Shown here one piece after another: positions 25,273 through 33,868 of a stretch of DNA of 34,725 bases. The stretch lies in assembly GCA_903921675.1 (NCBI GenBank), contig CAIXQW010000256.1:76958-111682 (forward strand), written 5' to 3'. A model generated the notes under the pieces. That model saw only the letters and a program-made list of their open reading frames with translations, was not told the DNA's origin and did not search any database. This DNA is from an uncultured bacterium (GTDB taxonomy: Bacteria; Bacteroidota; Bacteroidia; Chitinophagales; Chitinophagaceae). The translations under genes were made by a program, and so were the position numbers. The first letter of the stretch is position 1; every line of letters begins with the position of its first letter.

Positions 25273-25738
25273 TTACTAAATTTTTAGAATTTTTATACAA
25301 TAAAAAATGAAAGCGAATAATGAAGATAATTAATATGGTGAACATATTGAATATCATCACACTAATAAATGCAAGATTATAAACAAATACAAAAGCTACG
25401 ATAAGCAAACTGTAATTAATTAAAACTGCCCACAACAATGATGTTAAGCGAATTTTTGTAATATATTCATCTTCTATTTTTTCTTTTGAAAACATAATTA
25501 ACAAGCCGCCAATAATAAATAGTACACCAATTAATGTTTGTGTAATGTTTATTTCTTGCATTTTAAAAAATCCTTTTTCTCCCATTAAATTATTTGGAAA
25601 AATAGATAGCACTTTAGCATTTGCCCAATTAGGTTCAAACCCAAAAAATAATAAATATAAACCAAGGAGAAAAGATGGAATTAGCAAACTCCATCCAATT
25701 ACTTTATATCTATTGGGTAATAATATCGATTGTATCAT
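25262..25738 (-). CDS. Small membrane protein paired with HTH regulator
   Basis: A 158-residue protein with four predicted transmembrane helices (about 13-33, 66-84, 98-120 and 123-147) and short basic loops (FSKEKIEDEYITKIRLTS). This architecture, directly upstream of and overlapping a 66-residue HTH gene, recurs in Bacteroidota and Firmicutes (DUF2178-like/YozG-type pairs). The biological role is unknown; such pairs may sense membrane state. The ATG (25736-25738) is followed by MIQSILLPNRYKVIGW. Its promoter region is a 44-bp perfect palindrome that also touches the stop codon of the preceding oxidoreductase gene. Confidence 0.8.
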   Translation of the reverse strand: MIQSILLPNRYKVIGWSLLIPSFLLGLYLLFFGFEPNWANAKVLSIFPNNLMGEKGFFKMQEINITQTLIGVLFIIGGLLIMFSKEKIEDEYITKIRLTSLLWAVLINYSLLIVAFVFVYNLAFISVMIFNMFTILIIFIIRFHFLLYKNSKNLVSEK

Positions 25739-25745
25739 TGTATTG

Positions 25746-25789
25746 AAATTTGTCTAAATGTAAAGTATATTTTACATTTAGACAAATTT
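25746..25789. promoter_or_regulatory. Perfect 19-bp-arm palindrome (probable operator of the HTH/membrane-protein operon)
   Basis: AAATTTGTCTAAATGTAAA (25746-25764) is repeated inverted at 25771-25789 around GTATAT. It lies 7 bp upstream of the membrane-protein ATG and overlaps the oxidoreductase stop codon (25788-25790). A TAAATTTG box on the minus strand is formed by its outer edge (25783-25790). No T-tract follows the hairpin in the direction of the oxidoreductase transcript, so an operator is favoured over a terminator. Confidence 0.55.
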
Positions 25790-28091
25790 ATTTTACTTTT
25801 TTAATTTCTACAACAACGCTTTTGCTAGTTGGCGTATTACTTTTATCTGCAGTACTATTTATTGGCACCAGCACATTTGTTTCCGGAAAATAAGTGGCTA
25901 CACATTGCTCTGGAATATTAAATTCAATTACAATAAATTGGTGCGCTACTCTTTTTACACCATTGTGATAATTATATATATCTACAATTTGCTTTTGCTG
26001 CAAGCCAGCTTTTTCCATATCCTTTTTATTCATCAATATTACACGCCTTTCGTTGTAAATGCCTCTGTATCTATCATCAAGCCCATAAATAGTGGTGTTA
26101 AACTGATCATGACTTCTAATGGTCATCATTAAGTATTCATGCGGCTGTAAAGGGATTGATGACACATGACTGACAGTAAAATTTGCTTTGCCACTTTTAG
26201 TTTTATATTCATTTATTCTAGCTCTATTAGGCAAATAAAATCCTTCAGGTTTGCGAACTCTAATATTATAAGCATCAAAGCCTGGAATTATTTTTTCAAT
26301 ATCTTCTCTAATATTATCATTGTGTTGCAAATACAAATCCCAATTTACTTTGCTTTTATTTTGCAAAGTAGCTTTTGCCAAATGGCAAACAATTGCAGCT
26401 TCACTCATTAAATTATTACTGATTGGCTTTAGTGTTCCTTTGCTCATACTTACTACACCCATACTATTTTCTACACTTATAAATTGTCGCTCTCCATTTA
26501 TTTCTTCTATATCTGTGCGCGCCAAGCAAGGCAAAATTAACGCTTCTTCACCTGTAATTAAATGACTGCGATTTAGTTTAGTAGAAACATGAACTGTAAG
26601 AGCACAATTACGCAAAGCCTGTGCAGTAAATTCTGTATCTGGTGTAGCACTTAAAAAATTACCACCCATAGCAATAAATACTTTTGCAGTTTTGTTATGC
26701 ATAGCCTGTATACATTCTACTACATCCAATCCGTGTTCTTGTGGTGGAGTAAAATCAAAAACTCTTTTTATGTTCTCCAAAAATTGTGTTGAAGGTTTTT
26801 CATAAATGCCCATGGTTCTATCGCCTTGCACATTGCTATGACCTCTTACAGGGCAGGTTCCCGCACCAGGCTTACCAATACTTCCTTTTAGCAATAAAAT
26901 ATTTACAACATCTTGTATAGTTTCTACAGCATTTTTGTGTTGGGTTAAACCCATTGCCCAGCATGCAATAATTTTTTTCTTAGTTATTAGAATATTTGCA
27001 ACGGATATTATTTGTTGCAATGGAACACCACTTTCTTTTACAAGCATTTCAAAATTTTGCGCTTTTATATTTGCAATAAATGCATCAAAATTTGCTGTGC
27101 TATTTTTAATAAAATCTAAATCAAAAACATTCCCTTTGCTTTTTTCTTCGGCTTCCAACATTAAATACATCAATGCTTTTAGCAAAGCCATATCTCCATT
27201 TATTTTTACTTGCAAATAAATATCTGTCAGTTTACTTTTTATGCCTAATGCACCTTTTATTTCTTGCGGATTTGCAAAATTCAATAAGCCAGTTTCTACA
27301 ATTGGGTTAATACTAATAATAGTTGCTCCTGTTTCTTTTGCTTTTTTTAATGCACTCAACATACGCGGATGATTGGTGCCAGGGTTTTGCCCTAATATTA
27401 AAATTACTTCTGTATTATAAAAATCTTCTAGCTTTACAGATCCTTTTCCAATACCTACGGTTTCGCTTAAGGCAACACCACTACTTTCGTGACACATATT
27501 GCTACAGTCTGGTAAATTATTGGTGCCATATTCGCGCACAAATAATTGATATAAAAAAGCAGCTTCATTACTTGTTCTGCCACTTGTATAAAATACTGCT
27601 TCATTTGGCGATGCTAGTACATTTAAATGAGTGGCAATTTTTGCAAAAGCATCTTCCCAGCTAATTTGTGTATAATGTGTTGCATCTTTTGCCAAATACA
27701 TTGGTTGCGCAACTCTACCTTTTTTCCCAATTCTATAATCATCTAATTGGCTTAAATTATAAACAGAATTTTCGGCGAAAAATTTAGCATCCAATTTTTT
27801 AGTTGTAGCTTCTTCAGCTATGGCTTTTGCTCCATTTTCGCAATATTCTGCTATGCCACTTCTATCATCATCAGGGTCGGGCCATGCACAACCGGGACAA
27901 TCTATTCCTCCTTTTTGATTAAGACTAGACAACGCTTTTAATCCTCTACCAATACCCATTTCGCTAAAAATATGCTTAGCACTAGATATTACTGCGGGAA
28001 TACCTGCAGCTGTTTCTTTGGGTTCGCCTAATTCTAATCCTGTAAAAGCCTCCGGATTTTCCGAATTTGGTATTTTGGTATTTTTATTCAT
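25788..28091 (-). CDS. FdhF/YdeP-family molybdopterin oxidoreductase (formate dehydrogenase alpha-like)
   Basis: A 767-residue protein of the DMSO reductase superfamily. The N-terminus has GGIDCPGCAWPDPDDDRSGIAEYCENGAKA, with C65, C68 and C84 in the reduced iron-sulfur-like motif of the YdeP branch. The probable Mo ligand is Cys200 in NNLPDCSNMCHESSGVAL, replacing selenocysteine of FdhF. MGD-binding blocks include ILGQNPGTNHPRMLSALKKA, WAMGLTQHKNAVETIQ, GKPGAGTCPVRGHSNVQGDRTMG, and the C-terminal RSHDQFNTTIYGLDDRYRGI. No Tat or Sec signal is seen, so it is cytoplasmic. E. coli YdeP is linked to acid resistance; substrate unknown. ATG 28091 is chosen; a GTG at 28103 is also in frame. A near-consensus -7 box TAACTTTA lies upstream. 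Confidence 0.92.
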   Translation of the reverse strand: MNKNTKIPNSENPEAFTGLELGEPKETAAGIPAVISSAKHIFSEMGIGRGLKALSSLNQKGGIDCPGCAWPDPDDDRSGIAEYCENGAKAIAEEATTKKLDAKFFAENSVYNLSQLDDYRIGKKGRVAQPMYLAKDATHYTQISWEDAFAKIATHLNVLASPNEAVFYTSGRTSNEAAFLYQLFVREYGTNNLPDCSNMCHESSGVALSETVGIGKGSVKLEDFYNTEVILILGQNPGTNHPRMLSALKKAKETGATIISINPIVETGLLNFANPQEIKGALGIKSKLTDIYLQVKINGDMALLKALMYLMLEAEEKSKGNVFDLDFIKNSTANFDAFIANIKAQNFEMLVKESGVPLQQIISVANILITKKKIIACWAMGLTQHKNAVETIQDVVNILLLKGSIGKPGAGTCPVRGHSNVQGDRTMGIYEKPSTQFLENIKRVFDFTPPQEHGLDVVECIQAMHNKTAKVFIAMGGNFLSATPDTEFTAQALRNCALTVHVSTKLNRSHLITGEEALILPCLARTDIEEINGERQFISVENSMGVVSMSKGTLKPISNNLMSEAAIVCHLAKATLQNKSKVNWDLYLQHNDNIREDIEKIIPGFDAYNIRVRKPEGFYLPNRARINEYKTKSGKANFTVSHVSSIPLQPHEYLMMTIRSHDQFNTTIYGLDDRYRGIYNERRVILMNKKDMEKAGLQQKQIVDIYNYHNGVKRVAHQFIVIEFNIPEQCVATYFPETNVLVPINSTADKSNTPTSKSVVVEIKKVK

Positions 28092-28200
28092 ACTTAGATG
28101 CACTTACTTGTGTAAAGTTACATAGATATCTTTACAACTTAATACAGCAATTATATATAATATAATCAGGATATTAAGATAAATATATATAGTAAATCAC

Positions 28201-28390
28201 AGGGTATTCTCCCCTAAGTAGTCCTGACATTTTTAGTCGAGATGGAAACTAAATAGGAATCGTACTGATACAATATCAGTACAAGGCATTAACCCTTCCG
28301 ATGGCTTCTCCGAAGTTATTAATCGGGGCAGGCTGTGCCTCTTCATCGGGATTAGAAAATCTAACACTCGTTCCTCATGTTGATTTTCTT
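28201..28390 (+). repeat. Dispersed structured repeat, copy C (190 bp, longest)
   Basis: Third copy of the element. It begins AGGGTATTCTCCCCTAAGTA, has GGAAACTAAATAGGAATC at 28244-28261, then a perfect 9-bp hairpin with a 3-nt loop (GTACTGATA with TATCAGTAC). A middle section follows with smaller stems (CTTC with GAAG; GGC with GCC), then CATCGGGATTAGAAAA and TCTAACACTCG. It ends GTTGATTTTCTT. AGAAAATC-T-AAC pairs with GTTGATTTTCT. It occupies the gap between the divergent oxidoreductase and tetR genes. The small plus-strand open frame over it is not a gene. Confidence 0.78.
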
Positions 28391-28513
28391 AATAAATTGC
28401 CAAAAGCAAAATATAAGGCTATGTTGAAAAATATTAAATTAGCCTTTACTTACCTATTTATTAATCAAATTTTATCTATAACATAAATCACCTATTTAGG
28501 CACTTGATTGATA

Positions 28514-28538
28514 TACCTTTGCAGAGTGAATGTTCACT
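28514..28538 (+). promoter_or_regulatory. Promoter and TetR operator of the efflux operon
   Basis: A perfect -7 box TACCTTTG (28514-28521) is followed 3 bp later by the palindrome AGTGAATGTTCACT (28525-28538; 6-bp arms, 2-bp centre). The palindrome covers the expected transcription start and ends 5 bp before the tetR ATG. This is the classic arrangement for an autorepressing TetR-family protein. Confidence 0.75.
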
Positions 28539-28543
28539 AACTT

Positions 28544-29140
28544 ATGGAAACAAAAAATAATATATTTTCTGCAAGGCAATTAGAAATAATAGAAGCTGCG
28601 GGAAAACTATTGAGTCATGATGGCATTGCAAGCTTAACCACCAAAAACTTAGCAAAGGAAATGGGGTTTTCGGAAAGCGCTATTTACAGGCATTTTAAAG
28701 GAAAAGAAGATATAATTGTAGCACTGCTGAATTACTTAGCCATTAATATGGATGAAAGATTAACAGCTACAATCAACAAAGACGTAAGCCCTTTAGACAA
28801 TTTTACGGCCATTTTTAAAAACCAATTTAACTTTTTTAAAAAGAATAAACATTTTATAATTGTAACTTTTTCTGAAGGGTTGTTGGAACATAGTGCCGAA
28901 ATAAACGAAGCTATGCAACATGTAATAACTATAAAAATAAAACATCTGTTGGCAATATTTAAACAAGCACAACAACAAAATTTATTTACAGATAAAGTAA
29001 AACCAGAAGATTTAATCCACATAGTAATGGGCTCCTTTAGATTATTGATGTTTAAATGGCGCATGGATAATTTTAAATTTGATATTGTAAAAAAAGGGGA
29101 CCAATTAATTCATACTATTTTATTACTAATAAAAAAATAA
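28544..29140 (+). CDS. TetR/AcrR family transcriptional repressor
   Basis: A 198-residue regulator. The N-terminal TetR_N domain (about 10-60) reads ARQLEIIEAAGKLL, then GIASLTTKNLAKEMGFSESA and IYRHFKGKEDIIVALL, with the helix-turn-helix at about residues 31-50. The C-terminal all-helical ligand-binding domain (about 70-198) resembles those of repressors that sense fatty acids or hydrophobic compounds, but ligand identity cannot be read from sequence. It is the first gene of a five-gene operon; the TolC-like gene starts 2 nt after its stop. The palindrome at 28525-28538 is the likely operator, so the regulator would control itself and the exporter together. Confidence 0.95.
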   Translation: METKNNIFSARQLEIIEAAGKLLSHDGIASLTTKNLAKEMGFSESAIYRHFKGKEDIIVALLNYLAINMDERLTATINKDVSPLDNFTAIFKNQFNFFKKNKHFIIVTFSEGLLEHSAEINEAMQHVITIKIKHLLAIFKQAQQQNLFTDKVKPEDLIHIVMGSFRLLMFKWRMDNFKFDIVKKGDQLIHTILLLIKK

Positions 29141-29142
29141 AA

Positions 29143-30468
29143 ATGCTTAGCCATACTAAACCATACAAGTTTTTATTAATATTTTTCTCGATTATATTGC
29201 CATTAAAATTAGTAGCCCAAGAGGTAAAACAATTTGCATCTGTGCAAGAAATATTTACTTATGCCAAGCAAAATAATTTAATTTTTAAAACCAACTTGTT
29301 GCAATCCCAACTAGCAGACCTTACTGCTAAAGCAGCTATTGGAAATGTGTTCAACCCTAAAATACCAGTTAGCTATCAAGCCATAGATAATACAAAAATG
29401 CAAGTAAGTTTTTTACCTGCAGAAATTTTTGGAGGGCCAAGTGGCAGTTTTAAAGAAGTGCAGTTTGGGCAACAATACAATGCTACATTAAGTATTCAGC
29501 CGCAATTTGAAATTTTAAATGTAGCTGCATGGCAACAAATAAAAAGTGCAAAAATTAATCAGGCGCTTACAGAAAATAATAATAAGCTAAACGAACAAAA
29601 GTTGTTTGAAAACATCAATGCAGTGTACTATAATATTTTATCCTTGCAGGCACAAGCAGAGGTGTTGCAAGAAAATTTAAAAATTGCTACAGACATTAAA
29701 ACTATTGTACAAAATAGATTGCAAGAAGGCATTGCTAGAAAACAAGAGTTAAACGAAGCAAAAGTAAATGAAATAAATATTCAAGATAAAATTGCACAAC
29801 TACAATATGTGTTGCAACAACAGCAATTGGCTTTATCTGTTTTTTTTGAAAACAAACTAAGCCCCAAGCTATTAGAATCTATATGGAATTATAATATGGA
29901 TACAGAAGTGCCAGAAGCCAATAATAATTTACAAGTAAAAAATTTAGACTTACAAGCAGATTTATTGCAACAAGATATTAAAGTATCTAAATATCAAAAT
30001 CTACCAACAGCTAGTTTTATTAGCATGCTTAATTATCAGAATGTGAGCAATAACTTTTTTTATCATTCTGATTCTCGCAATGTTTCTAACAACTATATTG
30101 GATTGAAACTAAATTGGGATTTGCCAACTACTGTAAGCAAACTAGTTAATACAGAAAATAAAAAACTACAATTACAAGTATTGCAAAACACAAAAACGCA
30201 AACACAATTAGAAAACGAAGCCAAGAATAAACAATTAGATATAGACTATCAAAAAGCAAATAGCCAATTAAAAAATTATCAAAAAATATTTGCATTAAAA
30301 GAAGATACTTATACTAAAATGCGCAATCAGTATCAGGAAAATATTTTAGCATTAGATAAATTATTAATTGCACAAAACGATATGCTAGTAAGCAAGCTAA
30401 ATATTATTACAGCATTAAGCAATATTGGCTTTACAAAAAATAAAATAATCATCAATAATCAATTTTAA
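29143..30468 (+). CDS. TolC family outer-membrane efflux protein
   Basis: A 441-residue exported protein with signal peptide ending LKLVA-QEV (about 26). Two outer-membrane-efflux-protein repeats rich in Gln/Asn coiled-coil helices are visible. The first contains FTYAKQNNLIFKTNLLQSQL and FENINAVYYNILSLQAQAEV; the second contains NYIGLKLNWDLPTTVSKLVN and DKLLIAQNDMLVSKLNIITA. These form the trimeric channel-tunnel of type I and RND/MacAB exporters. It follows tetR by 2 nt and precedes the adaptor by 8 nt. The gene order points to an ABC-driven tripartite system rather than RND. Confidence 0.93.
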   Translation: MLSHTKPYKFLLIFFSIILPLKLVAQEVKQFASVQEIFTYAKQNNLIFKTNLLQSQLADLTAKAAIGNVFNPKIPVSYQAIDNTKMQVSFLPAEIFGGPSGSFKEVQFGQQYNATLSIQPQFEILNVAAWQQIKSAKINQALTENNNKLNEQKLFENINAVYYNILSLQAQAEVLQENLKIATDIKTIVQNRLQEGIARKQELNEAKVNEINIQDKIAQLQYVLQQQQLALSVFFENKLSPKLLESIWNYNMDTEVPEANNNLQVKNLDLQADLLQQDIKVSKYQNLPTASFISMLNYQNVSNNFFYHSDSRNVSNNYIGLKLNWDLPTTVSKLVNTENKKLQLQVLQNTKTQTQLENEAKNKQLDIDYQKANSQLKNYQKIFALKEDTYTKMRNQYQENILALDKLLIAQNDMLVSKLNIITALSNIGFTKNKIIINNQF

Positions 30469-30476
30469 AAAACACT

Positions 30477-31565
30477 ATGAAACATTCACATATAATATTT
30501 ATAGCCTTGTTGTTTTTATTTTCGTGCAAAGGCAATGAAGGTGTAAAACCAGTAATAAAAGATATAGATGAATTGGTATTTGCTTCAGGCGAATTGCAGT
30601 GGGAGTCTGCTTATAACATCATTGCCCAAACAGATGGCATTTTGCAATCGCTAAATATAGAAGAAGGAAATTTGATAAGTAAAAACCAAATGCTTGGCAA
30701 AATAGATAACCCTACAAATACAAATAATACTAGTACAGCAGTAGACCAATTGCAAATAGCTAATACAAACATATCTAGCAGTGCACCTGCATTGCAACAA
30801 TTACAAGCCAATATACAGTTTGCCGAAAATAAATACCAACAGGATAAGTTGCAGGCCGATAGGTATCAGCGATTGTATCAAACCCAAAGCATTGCAAAAG
30901 TAGAAGTAGAAAATATGCAATTGAATGCAAAAAATTCTTTATCGCAATTGAATGCACTAAAGCAGCAATACCAAAGCTTATTATTACAAGCCAAAACACA
31001 ACAAATAAATTCTGCCAATCAAGTAAAAAATACACAAGTACAATCTTACTACAACAATATTATAGCACCACAAAAAGGCATAGTGCTAAAGAAAAATAAA
31101 GTAGCTGGCGACTATGTAAAAAAAGGAGAAGTGCTAGCAACCGTTGGCAATAATACTGTAATGGAAGCCGTATTGAGCATTGACGAAAATAGCATGGGAA
31201 AAATAGCAGTTGGGCAAGCAGTAACTATTCAACTAAATGCACAAAAAAATAAAAATTGCAAAGCTATCATCACAGAAATTTATCCTACGTTTAATACGCA
31301 AACACAATCATTTACCTGCATTGCACATTTTACAGAGCCAATTAATTTTACAATACAAGGCACGCAACTAGAAGCAAATATTTTGATAGGTAATAAAAAA
31401 AATGTGCTATTAATACCACGCACTGCAATGGGCTTTGGCAACAAGGTAAATGTAAAAGGAAAAAAATTGCCAGTGGTTATTCAAGCAGGTATAGTATCTA
31501 CAGAATATGTAGAAGTGCTTTCTGGAATTACTAAAGACGATATTTTATTGCCATTAAAACCATAA
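30477..31565 (+). CDS. HlyD/MacA-family periplasmic adaptor (lipoprotein)
   Basis: A 362-residue membrane-fusion protein with a lipoprotein signal (FLFSC, Cys17). The first half of the biotinyl-lipoyl domain is NIIAQTDGILQSLNIEEGNLIS (about 45-66). A long helical hairpin, rich in Gln and Leu, spans about 80-180. The second lipoyl half is QSYYNNIIAPQKGIVLKKNKVAGDYVKKGEVLATVG (about 185-220), followed by beta-barrel and membrane-proximal domains. It connects the TolC-like channel to the permease across the periplasm. It lies 8 nt after the TolC-like gene and 7 nt before the permease gene. Confidence 0.92.
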   Translation: MKHSHIIFIALLFLFSCKGNEGVKPVIKDIDELVFASGELQWESAYNIIAQTDGILQSLNIEEGNLISKNQMLGKIDNPTNTNNTSTAVDQLQIANTNISSSAPALQQLQANIQFAENKYQQDKLQADRYQRLYQTQSIAKVEVENMQLNAKNSLSQLNALKQQYQSLLLQAKTQQINSANQVKNTQVQSYYNNIIAPQKGIVLKKNKVAGDYVKKGEVLATVGNNTVMEAVLSIDENSMGKIAVGQAVTIQLNAQKNKNCKAIITEIYPTFNTQTQSFTCIAHFTEPINFTIQGTQLEANILIGNKKNVLLIPRTAMGFGNKVNVKGKKLPVVIQAGIVSTEYVEVLSGITKDDILLPLKP

Positions 31566-31572
31566 CTATAGA

Positions 31573-32796
31573 ATGAATATTAATTTAGATATTGCAAAAA
31601 CATATATTTTTTCAAATAAAAAACTAACAGCAGTTGCTGCCATGGGTGTGGTATTGGGCATGTCTATTTATATATTTATGAATTGCATGATGGTAGGCTT
31701 TGATAAAAGTTCTAGCGCTAGCATGTTTAAATCTATTCCGCATATCAGAGTTTATAATGATGATGTGATAAGTGCGCCATTAATAAAAGACAGCGGTAAA
31801 CAATTTGTAATTATCAACCCAAAAGTAGTTCCACGCACCAATACTATCACCAATCCAAAATTAGTAGCCGCTACAATTTTAAAACAAAATAATATAAGCA
31901 TTGTTACGCCTCAAGTAAATGCAAGTGTGTTTTACAATAATGGTAAATCGCAAATTGCAGGCATTGCCAATGGTGTATTACCCGATGAAGCCAATCAGAT
32001 GTACAACATCAAATCGTTTATGGCAGATGGTGATTTTGATTTGCTAAAAACAAATATTAATGGGATAGTAATAGGAAGTGGGATTGCCACCAAAATGAAT
32101 GCAACAATTGGCGACAATTTGAATCTAACATCTTCTAAAGGAATTAATAAAACATTTAAAGTTGTTGGTATTTCTAAAACCAATAATTCTAAAGTAGATA
32201 ATATAAGCTCTTATATTAATTTGGCAGTAGCTCAGCAATTATTAAAAGAAAGTGCATCTTATGTAACAGATATGAATGTAAATGTAACAGACCCCGAAGA
32301 TGCAGAAAAAATTGCTAAACAATTAAGCACGCTTACTGGCTACAAAGCAGAAGGCTGGAAGCAAGCCAATGAAAGTTTAATGGCTGCATTTAAGATGCGA
32401 AAAATAGTAATCACTTTTGTATCGTTTACGATATTAATTGTTGCAGGTTTTGGTATTTATAATATTTTAAACATGACAGTTTCTCAAAAAATAAATGATA
32501 TAGCCATACTAAAAGCCATGGGCTTTAAAGGCAAAGATGTAATTAAAATATTTGTAACCCAAGCTATATCTATTGGTATACTTGGTGTGATAGGTGGTGT
32601 AATTATGGCTACTGGCTTAATAACGATTTTAAAAAATATTTATATTGGTGGAGATATAGGTTATTTTCCAATAGACTACGAACCTACAAAATATTTACTT
32701 GGCATTGTAATAGGTATGGTGATTACTTTTTTTGCTGGATATATGCCTGCAAAAAAAGCTTCCAAAGTAGACCCTGTAAGTATTTTCAGAAAATAA
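31573..32796 (+). CDS. ABC transporter permease, FtsX/MacB/LolCE-like
   Basis: A 407-residue permease. One transmembrane helix is near the N-terminus (about 17-40: AVAAMGVVLGMSIYIF). A large periplasmic MacB-type core follows (about 45-270). Three C-terminal helices belong to the FtsX domain (about 275-300, 330-357, 372-395), with the conserved NDIAILKAMGFKGKDVIKIF coupling region between them and the ending MPAKKASKVDPVSIFRK. This is the one-plus-three topology of MacB and LolC/E, which do not move substrate through the membrane but act mechanically on periplasmic or lipoprotein cargo. The ATPase is a separate gene 6 nt downstream. With the adaptor and TolC it forms a MacAB-TolC-like exporter; the substrate is unknown. 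Confidence 0.92.
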   Translation: MNINLDIAKTYIFSNKKLTAVAAMGVVLGMSIYIFMNCMMVGFDKSSSASMFKSIPHIRVYNDDVISAPLIKDSGKQFVIINPKVVPRTNTITNPKLVAATILKQNNISIVTPQVNASVFYNNGKSQIAGIANGVLPDEANQMYNIKSFMADGDFDLLKTNINGIVIGSGIATKMNATIGDNLNLTSSKGINKTFKVVGISKTNNSKVDNISSYINLAVAQQLLKESASYVTDMNVNVTDPEDAEKIAKQLSTLTGYKAEGWKQANESLMAAFKMRKIVITFVSFTILIVAGFGIYNILNMTVSQKINDIAILKAMGFKGKDVIKIFVTQAISIGILGVIGGVIMATGLITILKNIYIGGDIGYFPIDYEPTKYLLGIVIGMVITFFAGYMPAKKASKVDPVSIFRK

Positions 32797-32802
32797 TAGC
32801 AA

Positions 32803-33477
32803 ATGAAAACAATTTTAAAAACAGAAAATATCAACAAATTTTTTCATGATCCTGTAGAGTTTCAGGTGTTGAAAAATATTTCTTTTGAAGTACAACAAGG
32901 CGAATTTTTAAGCATGGTTGGCAAAAGCGGCAGTGGCAAATCTACATTGCTATATATTTTATCTACCATGGATACAGATTTTAAAGGACAATTATTTATT
33001 GATCAAGAAAATGTAACTGGCTACGACCAAGATAAATTGGCACGCATCAGAAACGAAAAAATTGGTTTTGTTTTTCAGTTTCATTATTTATTAGCAGAAT
33101 TTACATGCTTAAAGAATGTAATGATTCCTGCATTGAAATTGGGAAAATATTCTGAAAAAGAAATTGAAGAACGCGCTTACGAAAAATTAAAAATATTAGG
33201 ATTAGCAGATCAAGCATTAAAACTTGCCAGTAAATTATCTGGTGGGCAGCAGCAACGCGTAGCAATTGCAAGAGCTTTAATCAACGACCCATTGCTAATA
33301 ATGGGAGACGAACCTACAGGCAATTTAGATAGCAAAAATTCCAATATCGTTTTTGATACTTTTCAAGAACTTACAAGAAATTATCATCAAACTATTATAG
33401 CTGTAACGCATGATGAAGATTTTGCAAAACGCAGTGATAGAATTATAGAAATGAAGGATGGCGAGATAATTGTGTAA
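32803..33477 (+). CDS. ABC transporter ATP-binding protein, MacB/LolD-like
   Basis: A 224-residue ATPase. Walker A is GKSGSGKST (40-48), the Q-loop is [10 protein letters not shown], the signature is [15 protein letters not shown], Walker B is [14 protein letters not shown] and the switch histidine is in [15 protein letters not shown]. The combination EPTGNLDS and the length place it in the LolD/MacB/FtsE group, which pairs with FtsX-type permeases. It is the last gene of the tetR operon; its stop is 6 bp from the convergent small conserved gene, and no clear hairpin terminator lies between them. Confidence 0.96.
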   Translation: MKTILKTENINKFFHDPVEFQVLKNISFEVQQGEFLSMVGKSGSGKSTLLYILSTMDTDFKGQLFIDQENVTGYDQDKLARIRNEKIGFVFQFHYLLAEFTCLKNVMIPALKLGKYSEKEIEERAYEKLKILGLADQALKLASKLSGGQQQRVAIARALINDPLLIMGDEPTGNLDSKNSNIVFDTFQELTRNYHQTIIAVTHDEDFAKRSDRIIEMKDGEIIV

Positions 33478-33483
33478 TTATTT

Positions 33484-33852
33484 CTAACAAGTTTTATTCG
33501 GGTTTTCGTAATTATCACTTTGGTCTTCGTGGGTATGATCTAGGCAAATAAAATCTTTTTCCAATAGCAATTTTAAACTATTGCCAGAATTTAGTATAAC
33601 AGTATTTTCGTAAGTAATTCTATCGCTATCATTCCACACAGCAGCTTCTGCGCTAGGAAACAGTAATGTAATTTTATTATTTACAAAATCGGCATTTAGG
33701 CTTTGCATATTTTCTTGCACTTGTATAGCATAAGTAAGCGTTGCAGTATTCAGTTCTGTAGTAGATTGCAAATAACCTTCTGTACATAATTTTTTCACTT
33801 CGCTTTTTGTTAGGCGGAAGCGGATAGAATTATCTTTGATGCGAATTTTCAT
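33484..33852 (-). CDS. Conserved hypothetical protein (possibly DUF7009)
   Basis: A 122-residue cytoplasmic protein starting MKIRIKDNSIRFRLTKSEVK and ending in an acidic, His/Cys-containing tail (DFICLDHTHEDQSDNYENPN). I recall similar small proteins in many Bacteroidota genomes, probably the DUF7009 family, but I am not certain of the number. The predicted fold is beta-rich, with no signal or membrane segment. The frame is open 9 codons further up, yet ATG 33850-33852 gives the conserved N-terminus. A near-consensus -7 box TATCTTTA (33858-33865) lies 5 nt upstream, so the mRNA may be leaderless. The tail motif HTHEDQ could bind metal; this is conjecture. Confidence 0.75.
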   Translation of the reverse strand: MKIRIKDNSIRFRLTKSEVKKLCTEGYLQSTTELNTATLTYAIQVQENMQSLNADFVNNKITLLFPSAEAAVWNDSDRITYENTVILNSGNSLKLLLEKDFICLDHTHEDQSDNYENPNKTC

Positions 33853-33868
33853 TTTGGTAAAGATAAAA

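Noticed and set aside
25746-25789. Simple rho-independent terminator of the oxidoreductase gene
   Set aside because: No T-tract follows the 3' arm on the minus strand, and the stop codon is inside the hairpin. It is kept as an operator candidate instead.
28201-28390. Riboswitch controlling tetR
   Set aside because: The same element stands near genes of unrelated function and in copy B follows gldH rather than leading a gene closely. The tetR promoter box lies downstream of the element, so it would not be in the tetR mRNA.
28301-28486. 61-codon plus-strand open frame starting MASPKLLIGAG
   Set aside because: It lies mostly inside repeat copy C, has no homologous frame in copies A and B, and the repeat's conserved hairpins explain the sequence better.
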